Origin: Sorangiineae bacterium NIC37A_2
GTDB taxonomy: Bacteria; Myxococcota_A; Polyangia; Polyangiales; Polyangiaceae
Reading direction: 5' to 3'
Assembly (NCBI GenBank): GCA_002085155.1
Contig: NASX01000001.1
Location: forward strand, 1 to 64,000
Length of the DNA stretch: 64,000 nt
The notes beneath the pieces were generated by a model, which was given only the letters and a program-made list of their open reading frames with translations, made no database searches and was not told where the DNA came from. Position numbers and translations under genes: made by a program. This document shows, in pieces, positions 40,143-49,752 of this stretch (positions within the stretch are counted from its first letter, which is position 1; every line of letters begins with the position of its first letter).

Positions 40143-40741
40143 GCCTCCGCGTCGAGACGCGTGACGGCGAGGCGCTCTGGAGCGCTCTCGGCCCCCTCGC
40201 GGAGCTCCGCATCCGGGTGTTCCGCGAGTTCCCCTACCTCTACGAGGGAAGCCTCGCATACGAAGAAGGGTACCTCGAGCACTACGCTCATTCGCCGCGC
40301 TCGCGAGTGGTGCTCGTTTGGGACGGGGACCGGGTGGTGGGCGCATCGACCGTCATTCCGCTCGCCGATGCCCAAGCTGACGTGCAGGAGCCGTTCACCC
40401 GCGCGGGCATCGATCTCTCGGGCATCGACTACTTCGGAGAGTCGGTCCTGCTCCGAGAATATCGGGGGCGAGGCTTCGGCGTGCGCTTCTTTGAGCTGCG
40501 CGAGGCGCACGCCCTTGAACACGGGCTCGGGGTGTGCGCGTTCTGCGCCGTCGAGCGCCCGGCAGATCATCCGCTGCGCCCGAAGGACTACGTCCCGAAC
40601 GACGCGTTCTGGGCCAAGCGGGGCTACGAAAAGGTCCCCGAGCTCCGCACGACCTTGAGCTGGCTCGATCTCGGGGAAATGGAACAAACCGCGAAGCCGA
40701 TGACCTTTTGGCTGAAGCGCCTCGAAGGGAGCGCTTCGTGA
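40139..40741 (+). CDS. GNAT-family N-acetyltransferase
   Basis: VVGASTVIPLADA ... ESVLLREYRGRGFGVRFFELREAHA; ATGA overlap with upstream gene. Confidence 0.88.
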   Translation: MSLRVETRDGEALWSALGPLAELRIRVFREFPYLYEGSLAYEEGYLEHYAHSPRSRVVLVWDGDRVVGASTVIPLADAQADVQEPFTRAGIDLSGIDYFGESVLLREYRGRGFGVRFFELREAHALEHGLGVCAFCAVERPADHPLRPKDYVPNDAFWAKRGYEKVPELRTTLSWLDLGEMEQTAKPMTFWLKRLEGSAS

Positions 40742-41712
40742 GCGCGTTTGTCGTCGCCGCGGCGCAGTTTCCGGTCTCGGCGCCTCGCGACTTCGCCGAG
40801 TTTGCCGAGACGCTGACGACCTGGGTCCGGGAGGCAGCCGAGGCTGACGCGAAGCTGCTCGTTTTCCCCGAGTACGCTGCGCTCATTTTGGCCTCGCTCT
40901 TTCCCGACGACGTTCGTCAGGATCTCGATCGCCAGGTCCAGGCGCTCCAGACTGTGCGCGACGACTACCTGCGCCTCCACGCGCGCCTCGCGGAGGAGCA
41001 TGGGGTCTACATCTTAGCGGGGAGCTTCCCGTGGCAGGTCGAAGCGACGGAGAGTTCGAAGAGCGCAAAGCTCGTCAACCGCGCTTGGTTCTTCTCCCCT
41101 GAGGGAGCTCGCTCCTTTCAGGACAAGCGCATCATGACGCGCTTCGAGCGCGAGAGCTGGAACGTGAGCGCGGGAGAAGGTCTGCGGGTCTTCGACACCC
41201 GTCTCGGAAAAATCGGCGTCACGATCTGTTACGACAGCGAGTTCCCGCTGCTCGCCCGAGCTCAAGCGGAGGCTGGCGCTCTCTTATTGCTCACGCCGAG
41301 CTGCACCGACACGCGCGCCGGCTACGAACGTGTGCGCATCGGCTGCCAAGCCCGCGCCCTCGAGAACCAAATCTACGTGGCCCAGGCGCCCCTCGTCGGC
41401 GAGCTCCCCTGGTCCCCCGCCATTGACGTCAACGTCGGCCGCGCCGGCGTCTTCGGGCCCCCCGATCGGGGCTTCCCCGACGACGGCGTCCTCGCCCAGG
41501 GCGACCTGAACGAGCCCGCCTGGGTCTACGCCGCGATCGACCCCTTCGCCGTCGCTCGCGTCCGAAAAGAAGGCCAAGTCCGCCCCTTCACCCACTGGCC
41601 CGAACAGGACGGCGCCGACCTCCTCCACGGTGGAACTTCCGAAGTCGCGCCGTCGCGCCTCAGCGAACGCGTCGAGGTCGTCCACCTTTTCCCCCTGCAA
41701 GAGAACGATTGA
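40738..41712 (+). CDS. Carbon-nitrogen hydrolase (nitrilase superfamily)
   Basis: Catalytic triad motifs LVFPEYA (Glu), FQDKRIMTRFE (Lys), VTICYDSEFP (Cys); GTGA overlap with GNAT gene. Confidence 0.92.
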   Translation: MSAFVVAAAQFPVSAPRDFAEFAETLTTWVREAAEADAKLLVFPEYAALILASLFPDDVRQDLDRQVQALQTVRDDYLRLHARLAEEHGVYILAGSFPWQVEATESSKSAKLVNRAWFFSPEGARSFQDKRIMTRFERESWNVSAGEGLRVFDTRLGKIGVTICYDSEFPLLARAQAEAGALLLLTPSCTDTRAGYERVRIGCQARALENQIYVAQAPLVGELPWSPAIDVNVGRAGVFGPPDRGFPDDGVLAQGDLNEPAWVYAAIDPFAVARVRKEGQVRPFTHWPEQDGADLLHGGTSEVAPSRLSERVEVVHLFPLQEND

Positions 41713-41913
41713 AGCGGGGATGCCGGGACCCTCTGGGCGGAGGGATCAGGCGCGGAGCGCCGAGTGGCGCCCCGTCCTCATCGTGAGCCCAAGGAGGGCG
41801 CCTTCGGGGCCCATACCCCACAAATTGTACCAATGTAGGCGTTTCGGCCCCAGGAACATCCTGGACACGATGCTCGTGAATTCAAAGGGTTAGGAAAGGT
41901 GCGTCAAAGAAAA

Positions 41914-41930
41914 CTTGACGAACGGTCAAG
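41914..41930. promoter_or_regulatory. Inverted repeat, candidate operator of TA module
   Basis: CTTGAC-gaacg-GTCAAG, about 25 bp before the DUF4258 start. Confidence 0.45.
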
Positions 41931-41954
41931 TCGGCCGAAGCTTAGCCGTATCAA

Positions 41955-42215
41955 GTGAACCAGGATGACGCTCTCAGGGAAGCCAAGCTCGTCGGAGGGC
42001 TTTGTCGATTCGAAGTTCGAATTCACGCAATCGAACGTATGGCGAGCCGAGGGGTATCGCGATCTGACATTGCAAATGCTCTTAAGACCGCCACGGTGGC
42101 CCTCTACCAGGAGGACGGCTGTTGGAGGTTCGAAGGTGGAGTCGATGAAGAAAAGGATCCTCTCATCGTCGTTGCCAGGTTCACCCAAAAGTGCGTGATC
42201 ATCACCATCTTTTGA
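41955..42215 (+). CDS. DUF4258 protein, putative toxin of type II TA module
   Basis: FEVRIHAIERMASRGVSRSDIANALKTATVALYQED ... PLIVVARFTQKCVIITIF; adjacent YgiT-type antitoxin. Confidence 0.8.
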   Translation: MNQDDALREAKLVGGLCRFEVRIHAIERMASRGVSRSDIANALKTATVALYQEDGCWRFEGGVDEEKDPLIVVARFTQKCVIITIF

Positions 42216-42338
42216 AACCCTTCCTTAACCCCAACTCCTGAGAAACAACACGTCGCAAAGCACAAGTCATCAAACACATTTTTGCGCCAGACACTACGCA
42301 TCGAGAGACACCACAAGTCACCCATAGGAGAGAGACCA

Positions 42339-42755
42339 ATGACATGCCACGAATGCGGGGGCGAGACGTTCGAGCGTCGAACGGTTGAAATCCCCGTCCA
42401 AGTCGGCCCCTACCGAGTCGTTGACCGATCGGTAGTTCTCCCCGTCTGCAAAGCATGCGGGGACGCGGTAATCCCCGCTGAAACCCACGAACAAGTGGAA
42501 CTGAGAGCCGCCCTGGTGGCCCTTACCGACGCCCCGACCATGACGGGGCCCACGCTTCGCTTCGCACGCAAGGCCCTTGGCCTGACCCAGACGGAGCTGG
42601 CCGGGAAGCTCGCCACCACGGGAGAGAGCATCTCTCGATGGGAACGAGAGGAGCGCCTCACCAACGAAACCATGCTCCGGCAGGCCGTTAGAGCCCTCCT
42701 CATGGAGCGACTGATGCCCCCTACAAAAGACGTGGAGCTTCGCAAAGTCGGGTAG
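42339..42755 (+). CDS. MqsA/YgiT-type zinc-finger XRE antitoxin
   Basis: MTCHECGG ... VLPVCKACGD zinc-binding Cys pairs, then XRE HTH LRFARKALGLTQTELAGKLATTGESISRWERE. Confidence 0.9.
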   Translation: MTCHECGGETFERRTVEIPVQVGPYRVVDRSVVLPVCKACGDAVIPAETHEQVELRAALVALTDAPTMTGPTLRFARKALGLTQTELAGKLATTGESISRWEREERLTNETMLRQAVRALLMERLMPPTKDVELRKVG

Positions 42756-42777
42756 CCCACACTCACAAATGGAGACG

Positions 42778-42818
42778 AGAAAGCCCTCAGAGCATAAGGT
42801 TCTGAGGGCTTTCTTCTC
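42778..42818. terminator. Bidirectional intrinsic terminator
   Basis: Perfect 14-bp stem AGAAAGCCCTCAGA / TCTGAGGGCTTTCT between convergent genes. Confidence 0.85.
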
Positions 42819-42900
42819 TCGCTTGCAACTCCTCAGGGAGGGCCGGTGTGCACTCTCCGGAAGAAGACCCGTCCCGTAGCCCCAAGGACTACCGCACCTC

Positions 42901-44619
42901 TCACTCCAAGTGCCAAGAGTCGATCTCGAAGCTCGGATTGCCTGTGAATTGAAGGCAGAGATCCTGCGGGCCCGGCGGGCCTGCGATCGCGCAAGTGAGC
43001 TCCGCGTACGTTTGGGCGCCTCCGGTCGGGGCGACCGTGCAGGTCCCGATCGAAGTCCCCGGCTCACCCGTAAACTCCCCACAGCCGCCGACGCGCACAT
43101 CGATCTGGCCGCCGCCCTCCGCCGACGCGACCCGAAGCACAAGCTTCGTCGCACCGTCTCGGAAGTCGACCTGGGAATATCCGACCCAGTCGCCGTCATC
43201 GAGCTCCCCCACTCGCACCGTTTGACCCGCCGTCCCGAGCACCTCGATCCCTTTCTCGGCCGCGAGAGTCTCCGCTTCGACCTCAGAGAAACCGTCGAGA
43301 CATTTGATCTGGTCCACCGTGAAGTCCTGGGTGCTCATGGTCGTGGACTTGAGTCGACCATCCGCCTCGTAGCCGAGCTCTTGAACGGCGACACTTCGGT
43401 TGTTCACCTTGTTCGTTCCGAGCTTCTGCATCAACTTCCGCGCATGATAGAAGAGATAGGTCTTCCCCTGGAAGTCCACGATCGACCCGTGGTTGTTATT
43501 CCCGTTATTGATATTGGCGTTCGGGAGGAACGTGCCTCGGTGAGTAAAGCCGGACATCGGGGACGTGCTCGTCATATACTGGAGCGACGCGTCATTGCCC
43601 GGCGTGAAGTCGGACGAATACTGGAGATAGTACGTGCCCTCTCGCTTGTGCACGAACATCGCTTCAAAGAAGTTCGGTATGACGATCTTCGTTGCTGAGG
43701 TGTCCTTGAGACTGATCATGTCGTCGTTCAGACGCATCACTCGTCCGTTATCGCCTGATTCTTCAGGTCCTCCGCCGAAGTACAGATACGCTTGCCCGTC
43801 GTCGTCCACGAAACAGGCCGGATCAAAGAGCCAGTCGACATCCTCCACGCCCGGGATCGCCCTCGTGATGAGGCTCTCGCCCAGCGGATCGACAAAAGGC
43901 CCGCCGGGGTTATCGGACACCGCGACCCCGATCGAGTCGCCACCGTTCGGCATGTAGAGGTAGTACTTCCCTCCCTTCGAACAGGCCCCAGGGGCATAGA
44001 GGTTCCCCGCCCAAGGCAGACTGTCCGCGTGGATCAAGACGCCGTGGTCCTGCCAGTTCACGAGATCGTCGCTCGAGAATCCTCGATAATCCACCATGTC
44101 GTAGTCCTCCTGACCATCGATGTCGTGGGACACGTAGAGGAAGATGCGGTCGCCGTAGACGACCGCGTTCGGGTCGGCGGTGAAGATGTGAGTGATCAGT
44201 GGGTTTCTGGCTTTCCCCTTGGGCACACAGCTCGACGCCCCGCCACTGCCCGACCCTCCGCCGTCACCCGAAACACCACCGCTTGGCGCTCCGCCGCTGC
44301 CTGGCCCGCTGCCGCCCGAGCCAGGCGCACCCCCCGCGTTTGCTCCGCCCACGCCGACTCCTCCAGAACTCGGCGCCCCCCCGTCGCTCCCGACCACATC
44401 GCCCCCGCTCCCGATGACTCCGCCTGCCCCGCCGGGCGCGCCGCCGCTCCCCGGAGAGCCTCCCGCTCCAACGTCACTCTCCCCCGAACCTGGCGAACAC
44501 GCCCAGGCGCTCGCGACCATCGCGAGAACGACGGAGCGCCACTGCACCTTCGAGGAGCGTCCTAGGACAGAGATCGTGAAGTTTCGGTGATGACGATCGA
44601 CGGCATGAAGCTCGGACAT
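42901..44619 (-). CDS. Glycoside hydrolase family 43 lipoprotein with C-terminal CBM6-like domain
   Basis: Lipobox AWAC, Gly-rich linker; NPLITHIFTADPNAVVYGDRIFLYVSHD, NLYAPGACSKGGKYYLYMP, DPACFVDDDGQAYLYFGG; CBM6-like tail LVLRVASAEGGGQIDVRVGG. Confidence 0.88.
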   Translation of the reverse strand: MSELHAVDRHHRNFTISVLGRSSKVQWRSVVLAMVASAWACSPGSGESDVGAGGSPGSGGAPGGAGGVIGSGGDVVGSDGGAPSSGGVGVGGANAGGAPGSGGSGPGSGGAPSGGVSGDGGGSGSGGASSCVPKGKARNPLITHIFTADPNAVVYGDRIFLYVSHDIDGQEDYDMVDYRGFSSDDLVNWQDHGVLIHADSLPWAGNLYAPGACSKGGKYYLYMPNGGDSIGVAVSDNPGGPFVDPLGESLITRAIPGVEDVDWLFDPACFVDDDGQAYLYFGGGPEESGDNGRVMRLNDDMISLKDTSATKIVIPNFFEAMFVHKREGTYYLQYSSDFTPGNDASLQYMTSTSPMSGFTHRGTFLPNANINNGNNNHGSIVDFQGKTYLFYHARKLMQKLGTNKVNNRSVAVQELGYEADGRLKSTTMSTQDFTVDQIKCLDGFSEVEAETLAAEKGIEVLGTAGQTVRVGELDDGDWVGYSQVDFRDGATKLVLRVASAEGGGQIDVRVGGCGEFTGEPGTSIGTCTVAPTGGAQTYAELTCAIAGPPGPQDLCLQFTGNPSFEIDSWHLE

Positions 44620-44950
44620 ACGAACAGCCGAATGGAACGAAAACCCGCCGAACGCAAGAACGGATCCGCAGGAGGACAGAACGGTCCCCTGCGCTCTTCG
44701 CGCTGCCGCCGAACAGCGGGCGCTCGACGAGAGCCTTCGTTGCCGCCGCCATGGCCAATGTTAGCGTTCACATTCTCGCACCACGGCTCGATTCGGCTCT
44801 TCACGCGCAACGCCATAGAACCGAGACGCAAAAGCTCCACGCTGAGAACGCTAACAATTCCGATGGTGCTTGCGCCGGATCAGCGCCGCTCCGCCGTCAG
44901 CAGGCACTGCTCGGCTGCAGCTTTGATTCAGTTGTCTTGAGGCCCCCTTG

Positions 44951-45047
44951 CAACGGCTCCTCGGCTTCGCCTCCGGGGCCGTTGATTCCCCCTGATCCGT
45001 GCTCGCTGCGTGGCTTTCGCCACGAAGCTCCGCGCGGATGGGGGAAT
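44951..45047. other. Two adjacent GC-rich hairpins in intergenic DNA
   Basis: caacgg...ccgttg (44951-44984) and attccccc...gtggctttcgccac...gggggaat (44985-45047). Confidence 0.6.
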
Positions 45048-45247
45048 GGGCGCGGGGTGCTCGAGTTATCTATTTATAAAATGAGGTTAGCGCTTCTTGA
45101 GAAGGTGCCACTTCGTTTGTGTCTTCACGCGCGCTCTCGCTGCGCGGGTGCTCGCGGGGGGGGCGAGATGTTTGCGCGGACCGGAGCGAGAAACACCTAT
45201 CAGGTTACCCGGACCGGTGAGTGTCAAGGTAGTTGCCGCCTGAGACC

Positions 45248-46195
45248 TCACGCGGCTGCGGCCTGAGGGTTCGAATCTTCGCTGCACTCTTTCGTCGGAT
45301 TCAACCGGACTTCGAGCGGGTTCTTCCAAGCGCGTGGCGAGCCGCTCCAGCGCTCTGCGTGCGCAGGCTCGCGCGTACACTGCACGACGGGCCGCCAAAA
45401 CAGCCTCAGAGCGTCCGGCATGACGCTCTGAGGGAGTGACGAAGCCGATGCCACTGTGGAGGTGCTTATGATTGTACCAGGCCACGAAACCACGGACCCA
45501 CGCGCGCGCCTCTTCAAGGCTCGAAAACGGCCGCCGCGGGTATTCTGGCCTGTACTTCAGCGTGCGAAAGAGCGCCTCAGAATACGGATTGTCGTCGCTG
45601 ACCCGAGGACGGCTGTACGAAGCAATCACACCGAGCCGCTCCAGCGTTGCGCCCTTCATGGGGGCTCCGTTGTCTTGGTGCACAACCAACCCTCTGCCAT
45701 TGATTCTCTCAGCCTCAAGAGCAGCCTTGAGCGACGATGCTGCAAGCTCTCCGCTTTCGCTCTCATTCACAGACCATCCGACAAGCTTGCGACTCCAAAC
45801 GTCAAGCGGCCCCGTTGCTACATGCTCCTTCGGCGGCTTCGACCTCGCCGCCTTCGCTCGGCCCCGATGACCCATGAGCCGCGCCTCTCGAAGCAGGCGA
45901 TAAAACGTCGACTCGGAAGCCACATAGCGGCCAGAATCTGCCAGCTTCGGCACGATTTGCTTCGGCGAAAGGTCCCGATGCTCCGGACTGCTTGCTAGCT
46001 CAAGCACACGCTTGCGCTCAGCAGCACTCAGCTTGTTTCGAGGCTCGCTCTTTGGACCATGACGCCCGTCCTCTCCCACTTCGCTCCTCCCTCGCCAGCG
46101 TTACACTGTTCGCTCATCGAGCCCAACCTCTGCGCACACACGCTCAAGACGCGCCCCTCCTCGCTGCGCTTCGGCGACGTTCTTTAGAATCACTT
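45248..46195 (-). pseudogene. IS3-family transposase OrfB (DDE), broken by a stop, an internal deletion and a frameshift
   Basis: GLVVHQDNGAPMKG and SDDNPYSEALFRTLKYRPEYP conserved. In-frame TAA at 46101-46103 (DERTV*RWRG); first-Asp segment missing at about 45808; C-terminus HAERWSGSPRAWKNPLEVRLNP in a different frame after about 45360. Confidence 0.88.
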
Positions 46196-46683
46196 GTCGC
46201 TCTCCTCGCTCATGTCGCCTTCCTCTCCCGCCGAGAAGAAGGCACTGAGTTTTTTTCGAAGCACCAATATCGCTGCGGTCTCCGCTAGCGCCTTCTCCTT
46301 GCGCCGAAGCTCTCGCTCTAGCTCCTTCACCCGGTTCGCTTCCGGACTCGCCCCGCGCCGTCCAGGGCGCATCGCAGAAACCACCGCGCCCTCTATCTCC
46401 TGGCGAAATCGCTCCAAGTCTGCCTCGTGAAGCCCCTCGCTCCGCAGAAGCTCACCGAGTCCTGCCTCGCCAGCAGCGGCCGCCGCTAGCACGCCTCCGG
46501 CGTCCAGCGCTTGCCTCGTGTCACCTTTCTCGTCGCCATCGCCGGGACTTTCGCCTCCCTCAGCCACTTCGACAACGTTGGCTGGCCCACGCCGCATTCC
46601 TTCGAAAGAGCGTTCGCGCTCACTCTCGACGGTCCCATCATCTTCGCGACCATCTTCTCCTTAAACTTCTCGCTGTGCTTCAC
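46190..46683 (-). pseudogene. IS3-family transposase OrfA, frameshifted
   Basis: MKHSEKFKEKMVAKMMGPSRVSANALSKECGVGQPTLSKWLREAKV...GKRWTPE in one frame, GGVLAAAAAGEAGLGELLRSEGLHEADLERF...RELERELRRKEKALAETAAILVLRKKL in another. Confidence 0.88.
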
Positions 46684-46836
46684 GGCCTCCTCGGCCTTCT
46701 CGCCCCGTCTCGTTTCTCCTCAACTCAGCCATAATCCGTCGCGCTCCGAAATTCGGCCGGCGGGTCAGGGGCGCCCGACCGTGAGAAGTTGGCGTGTTTC
46801 GTCTCGAAACGAACGGAAAGTCCGGCCGCAGTCGGT

Positions 46837-48999
46837 TCAGAATTCAATCTTGCCGTCGGGGGTGACGCGTGGTGTCCAAATCCCTTCAGGAACCTCGGCG
46901 TCGTTCCACAAGACAGTCTTCAGCTTCTCCCGTTCCCATTCCTCTGCCTCCTGGGCCGACATCGAGCGGAGAAGCATCGCTCGGGCTGCATCGCGATCGC
47001 CAGCTCGAAGCGCGAGTTCCGCGAGGGTTCGATGGGCTTCGGGATTGTCAGGAGGGTTCTCAAAGGCCGGACGGGCGACGGCGTAGGCCCGGCCGTAGGC
47101 GTGAAGACTCGTGAAAAACTGCGCCCCGAGCACTGGAGGAACACTTCCTCCCTTTAGGTACGGAGCGAGCTGCACGGCATCGGCAAAGGTCTCTGCCATC
47201 CTTCCCTGATCGGTAAACGGCACGAAACGGGAGAGGGCCTCAGTGAGCGCGAGCGTCTCTTCGACTTGCCCTGCTCGAGCACGCACCGTTCCTGCGCGCG
47301 CGAGAACAGTCCAGCACTGATCGCACTTGTCCATGGCGAGATCGACGCGGCGAATGGCCTTCTTATCGTCGCCAAGACGGCTCCAGATATCCGCCGACAG
47401 CAAGAGGATTCGCCGCCTGCTGCGCATGAGCTCGCGGTACAGCGTGGAGTCCTTGTTCCAGCCTATGCGAGCAACGCCAGGGACCTCGAACGTGAACGCT
47501 TTCCCCTGCACAAGGGCGTCGCAATACTCCGCCAATCGTCGAAGGGCGTCGACCTCCAGGTCGGGCGTGACGTCGGCGAGTGCCTCCATACTCCGGTAAG
47601 CGAGTTCACCATTGAGAGCCTGGTATCCGGTCCTTCGATTGAACTCAAGGAAGGCCTGCGCGAGTTGGAGCGCGCTTTTCGGGCGGTTGGCGCGTAGCTC
47701 GCGAGAGACGTAGTAGTCCTGCGCCGCGTTGTAGTACGGGTTCTGCGTGAGCTCTGCCTTCCAGAACTTCTCCGAAGATGAATAGTCGTCCGAGCGCTCG
47801 ATGGAGATCGTGGCAAGCGCCACTACAGGCGCAACAAGCCATAGAACTTGGCGAGAGCTAGTCCCGAGATCCACGAAGCGCTCAGCGAGCGCCCCGAACA
47901 TAAAGGCGATTGAAATCAGCGGGACGTAAAGGTAACGCGGAGAAATCAAGGAAAGCTCACCATGAGGCACAATCCCCGAGACGGGAAACCAGCATCCTAG
48001 GAAGCAAAGCCAACCGAGGCCGAAACGTGGAGTCGTCTTTCGCCAACGCCACGCGACAGCGTTGATGAACAGAAATGCGAGTGCGCCCAGGGCCGCATAG
48101 TCGTAACGAGGGAAGACGACGCCTTCCACGACCCGGGGGACGGCTCGACCGAGAGTCGTATCCAAAGGCCAGAACACCAGGACAACTGCCCGCCCGAAGG
48201 CTTCGAGGGCCGGAGGCATCGTGGTGACTCCGGCTATTCCTCTTTCCCCAAAAGGAGAACCGAAAAGCCAGGCCCGCCATCCGACGTAAGCCACGAGGAC
48301 CAAGCCGGAGACCAGGAGGTGTATGAGAACCTCGCGGCACCCGGCCCAGGTGAAGCTCGCGATTCTCCGCGATGCGAAATGATCCAGAAGAATCAGGAAC
48401 GGCAACACCACAGCCATTTCTTTCGCGCTGCACGCGATTGCGGTTCCAAGAAAAACTCCCAAGCCTCCGAGAGCCTTGTTTGCGCTGAACCAGTGCAGGC
48501 TGTGAATCGCCAGGAGCATGCCGAAGAGGCACATCGAGTCGCCGCGTCCGCTGATCCAACAGGCCACCTCAGTCTGAGCAGGATGGAGGGCGAACAGGGC
48601 AGCGAGAATCAGGGCCAGGCCCTTTGCGTCGAACCAACGGCGAAACATCGTCCACACGAGGACCGCGTTGACCGCATGAAACAGGAGGTTCGTGAGGTGA
48701 AAGACGGCCGCCCTTGCTCCGCCCAGCTGCCAGTCCCAAGCGAAGCTGGCGAGCACAAAAGGGCGCCAGAAGATCAGGGAGCTACCGTCAGAGGCGGGAT
48801 CGAAAGTTAGGTCCCAGATCGTTTCGGTCAGCCAGAGACGCCAATGGTCGAAGGACTGGACCTTGTAGTTTCCGGCGATGAGCAGACGGTCATCGAACAG
48901 AAACGGACCAGGGGCCGCCGGCGCAAAGACCGCTAGGGCGATCACAAAGAGGGCAGCCCCCAATAGCCAGGGGCGAACCCCGCGTTCCACATTGGACAA
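46837..48999 (-). CDS. TMTC/DUF1736-like polytopic membrane protein, putative protein O-glycosyltransferase
   Basis: Multiple TM segments; HLTNLLFHAVNAVLVW, LALHPAQTEVACWISGRGDSMCLFG, HGELSLISPRYLYVPLI; TPR-like C-terminus. Confidence 0.75.
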   Translation of the reverse strand: MSNVERGVRPWLLGAALFVIALAVFAPAAPGPFLFDDRLLIAGNYKVQSFDHWRLWLTETIWDLTFDPASDGSSLIFWRPFVLASFAWDWQLGGARAAVFHLTNLLFHAVNAVLVWTMFRRWFDAKGLALILAALFALHPAQTEVACWISGRGDSMCLFGMLLAIHSLHWFSANKALGGLGVFLGTAIACSAKEMAVVLPFLILLDHFASRRIASFTWAGCREVLIHLLVSGLVLVAYVGWRAWLFGSPFGERGIAGVTTMPPALEAFGRAVVLVFWPLDTTLGRAVPRVVEGVVFPRYDYAALGALAFLFINAVAWRWRKTTPRFGLGWLCFLGCWFPVSGIVPHGELSLISPRYLYVPLISIAFMFGALAERFVDLGTSSRQVLWLVAPVVALATISIERSDDYSSSEKFWKAELTQNPYYNAAQDYYVSRELRANRPKSALQLAQAFLEFNRRTGYQALNGELAYRSMEALADVTPDLEVDALRRLAEYCDALVQGKAFTFEVPGVARIGWNKDSTLYRELMRSRRRILLLSADIWSRLGDDKKAIRRVDLAMDKCDQCWTVLARAGTVRARAGQVEETLALTEALSRFVPFTDQGRMAETFADAVQLAPYLKGGSVPPVLGAQFFTSLHAYGRAYAVARPAFENPPDNPEAHRTLAELALRAGDRDAARAMLLRSMSAQEAEEWEREKLKTVLWNDAEVPEGIWTPRVTPDGKIEF

Positions 49000-49080
49000 G
49001 GTAGGAAGAGTCTAACGGGTTTCGAGAGAAATCGCGAAAGGGAGTATACGGAGCACTACCGAAGGGGTGCTCATCAAATA

Positions 49081-49114
49081 ACAATGGGCAGCCTCCGAAA
49101 AGGCTGCCCATTGT
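49081..49114 (-). terminator. Intrinsic terminator downstream of pilin gene
   Basis: Perfect 14-bp stem ACAATGGGCAGCCT / AGGCTGCCCATTGT with 6-nt loop. Confidence 0.8.
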
Positions 49115-49143
49115 GGCAATGCGCCGAGTTGCGCAAGAAGGGG

Positions 49144-49707
49144 TTATTCCTCCGGGAGCGTCTCGTTGATAGCGGGAGATACGCGGAGCGTTCCGTCAGC
49201 CTCGACCTTAGCTTCAATGCTGAAGAGCGAAGTTGTCGTATCGCCGTCAAGATCACCAACGGCTTGTGCCCAGAATCCGGCACCACTGCCGTTTGCCGAG
49301 GTACCGTCCGTGCCGGTGTAAGAGTACTGGTAGTACTGCGGGCCCTTCATCGAAAACTTCAGACAGCTCCACCCGGCACCACTCCAATCCGCGTCCGACG
49401 ACTGATACTTCTGTCCAGCGAGAACTGCGGCCGGGACAGCCGGAGCATTCGGACAGAACTTACGCGACGATCCCACGGAGCCACTCACGGAGAGAAGGGT
49501 GCCCTCCATCGTTTCGCCCTCGAAGGAGCTCACAGCACCCTTCCGGATCGCACCAAGCGAGTTCCGCGCTTCACCCGTCTTCGAGCTGGCTACGTATTTC
49601 TGCACGCCGTAGATGGCGAGGGAGGCGAGGATGCCGATGATCACGACCACGATCATGAGTTCGATGAGCGTGAAGCCGCGGAGTCGTTTCTTGGTCAGTT
49701 TCTGCAT
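49144..49707 (-). CDS. pilA: Type IV pilin
   Basis: Prepilin motif RGFTLIELMIVVVIIGILASLAIYGVQKYVASSK; C-terminal Cys pair. Confidence 0.93.
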   Translation of the reverse strand: MQKLTKKRLRGFTLIELMIVVVIIGILASLAIYGVQKYVASSKTGEARNSLGAIRKGAVSSFEGETMEGTLLSVSGSVGSSRKFCPNAPAVPAAVLAGQKYQSSDADWSGAGWSCLKFSMKGPQYYQYSYTGTDGTSANGSGAGFWAQAVGDLDGDTTTSLFSIEAKVEADGTLRVSPAINETLPEE

Positions 49708-49752
49708 ATAGAATCTCCTGAAAATTGTGGCCGGGGTTCCGACCGAGCCAAT

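Larger units (their letters stand above)
45230..46730 (-). mobile_element. Degenerate IS3-family insertion sequence (approximate bounds)
   Basis: OrfA-like and OrfB-like transposase sequences on the minus strand, each interrupted by several lesions. Confidence 0.85.

Noticed and set aside
45255-45300. tRNA-like GGTTCGAATC motif
   Set aside because: No cloverleaf around it; the bases lie in the IS3 OrfB C-terminal coding sequence.
45087-46079. Apparently intact 330-aa transposase ORF
   Set aside because: It only looks intact: it starts after a premature stop, lacks the first catalytic Asp segment, and reads out of frame at the C-terminus.
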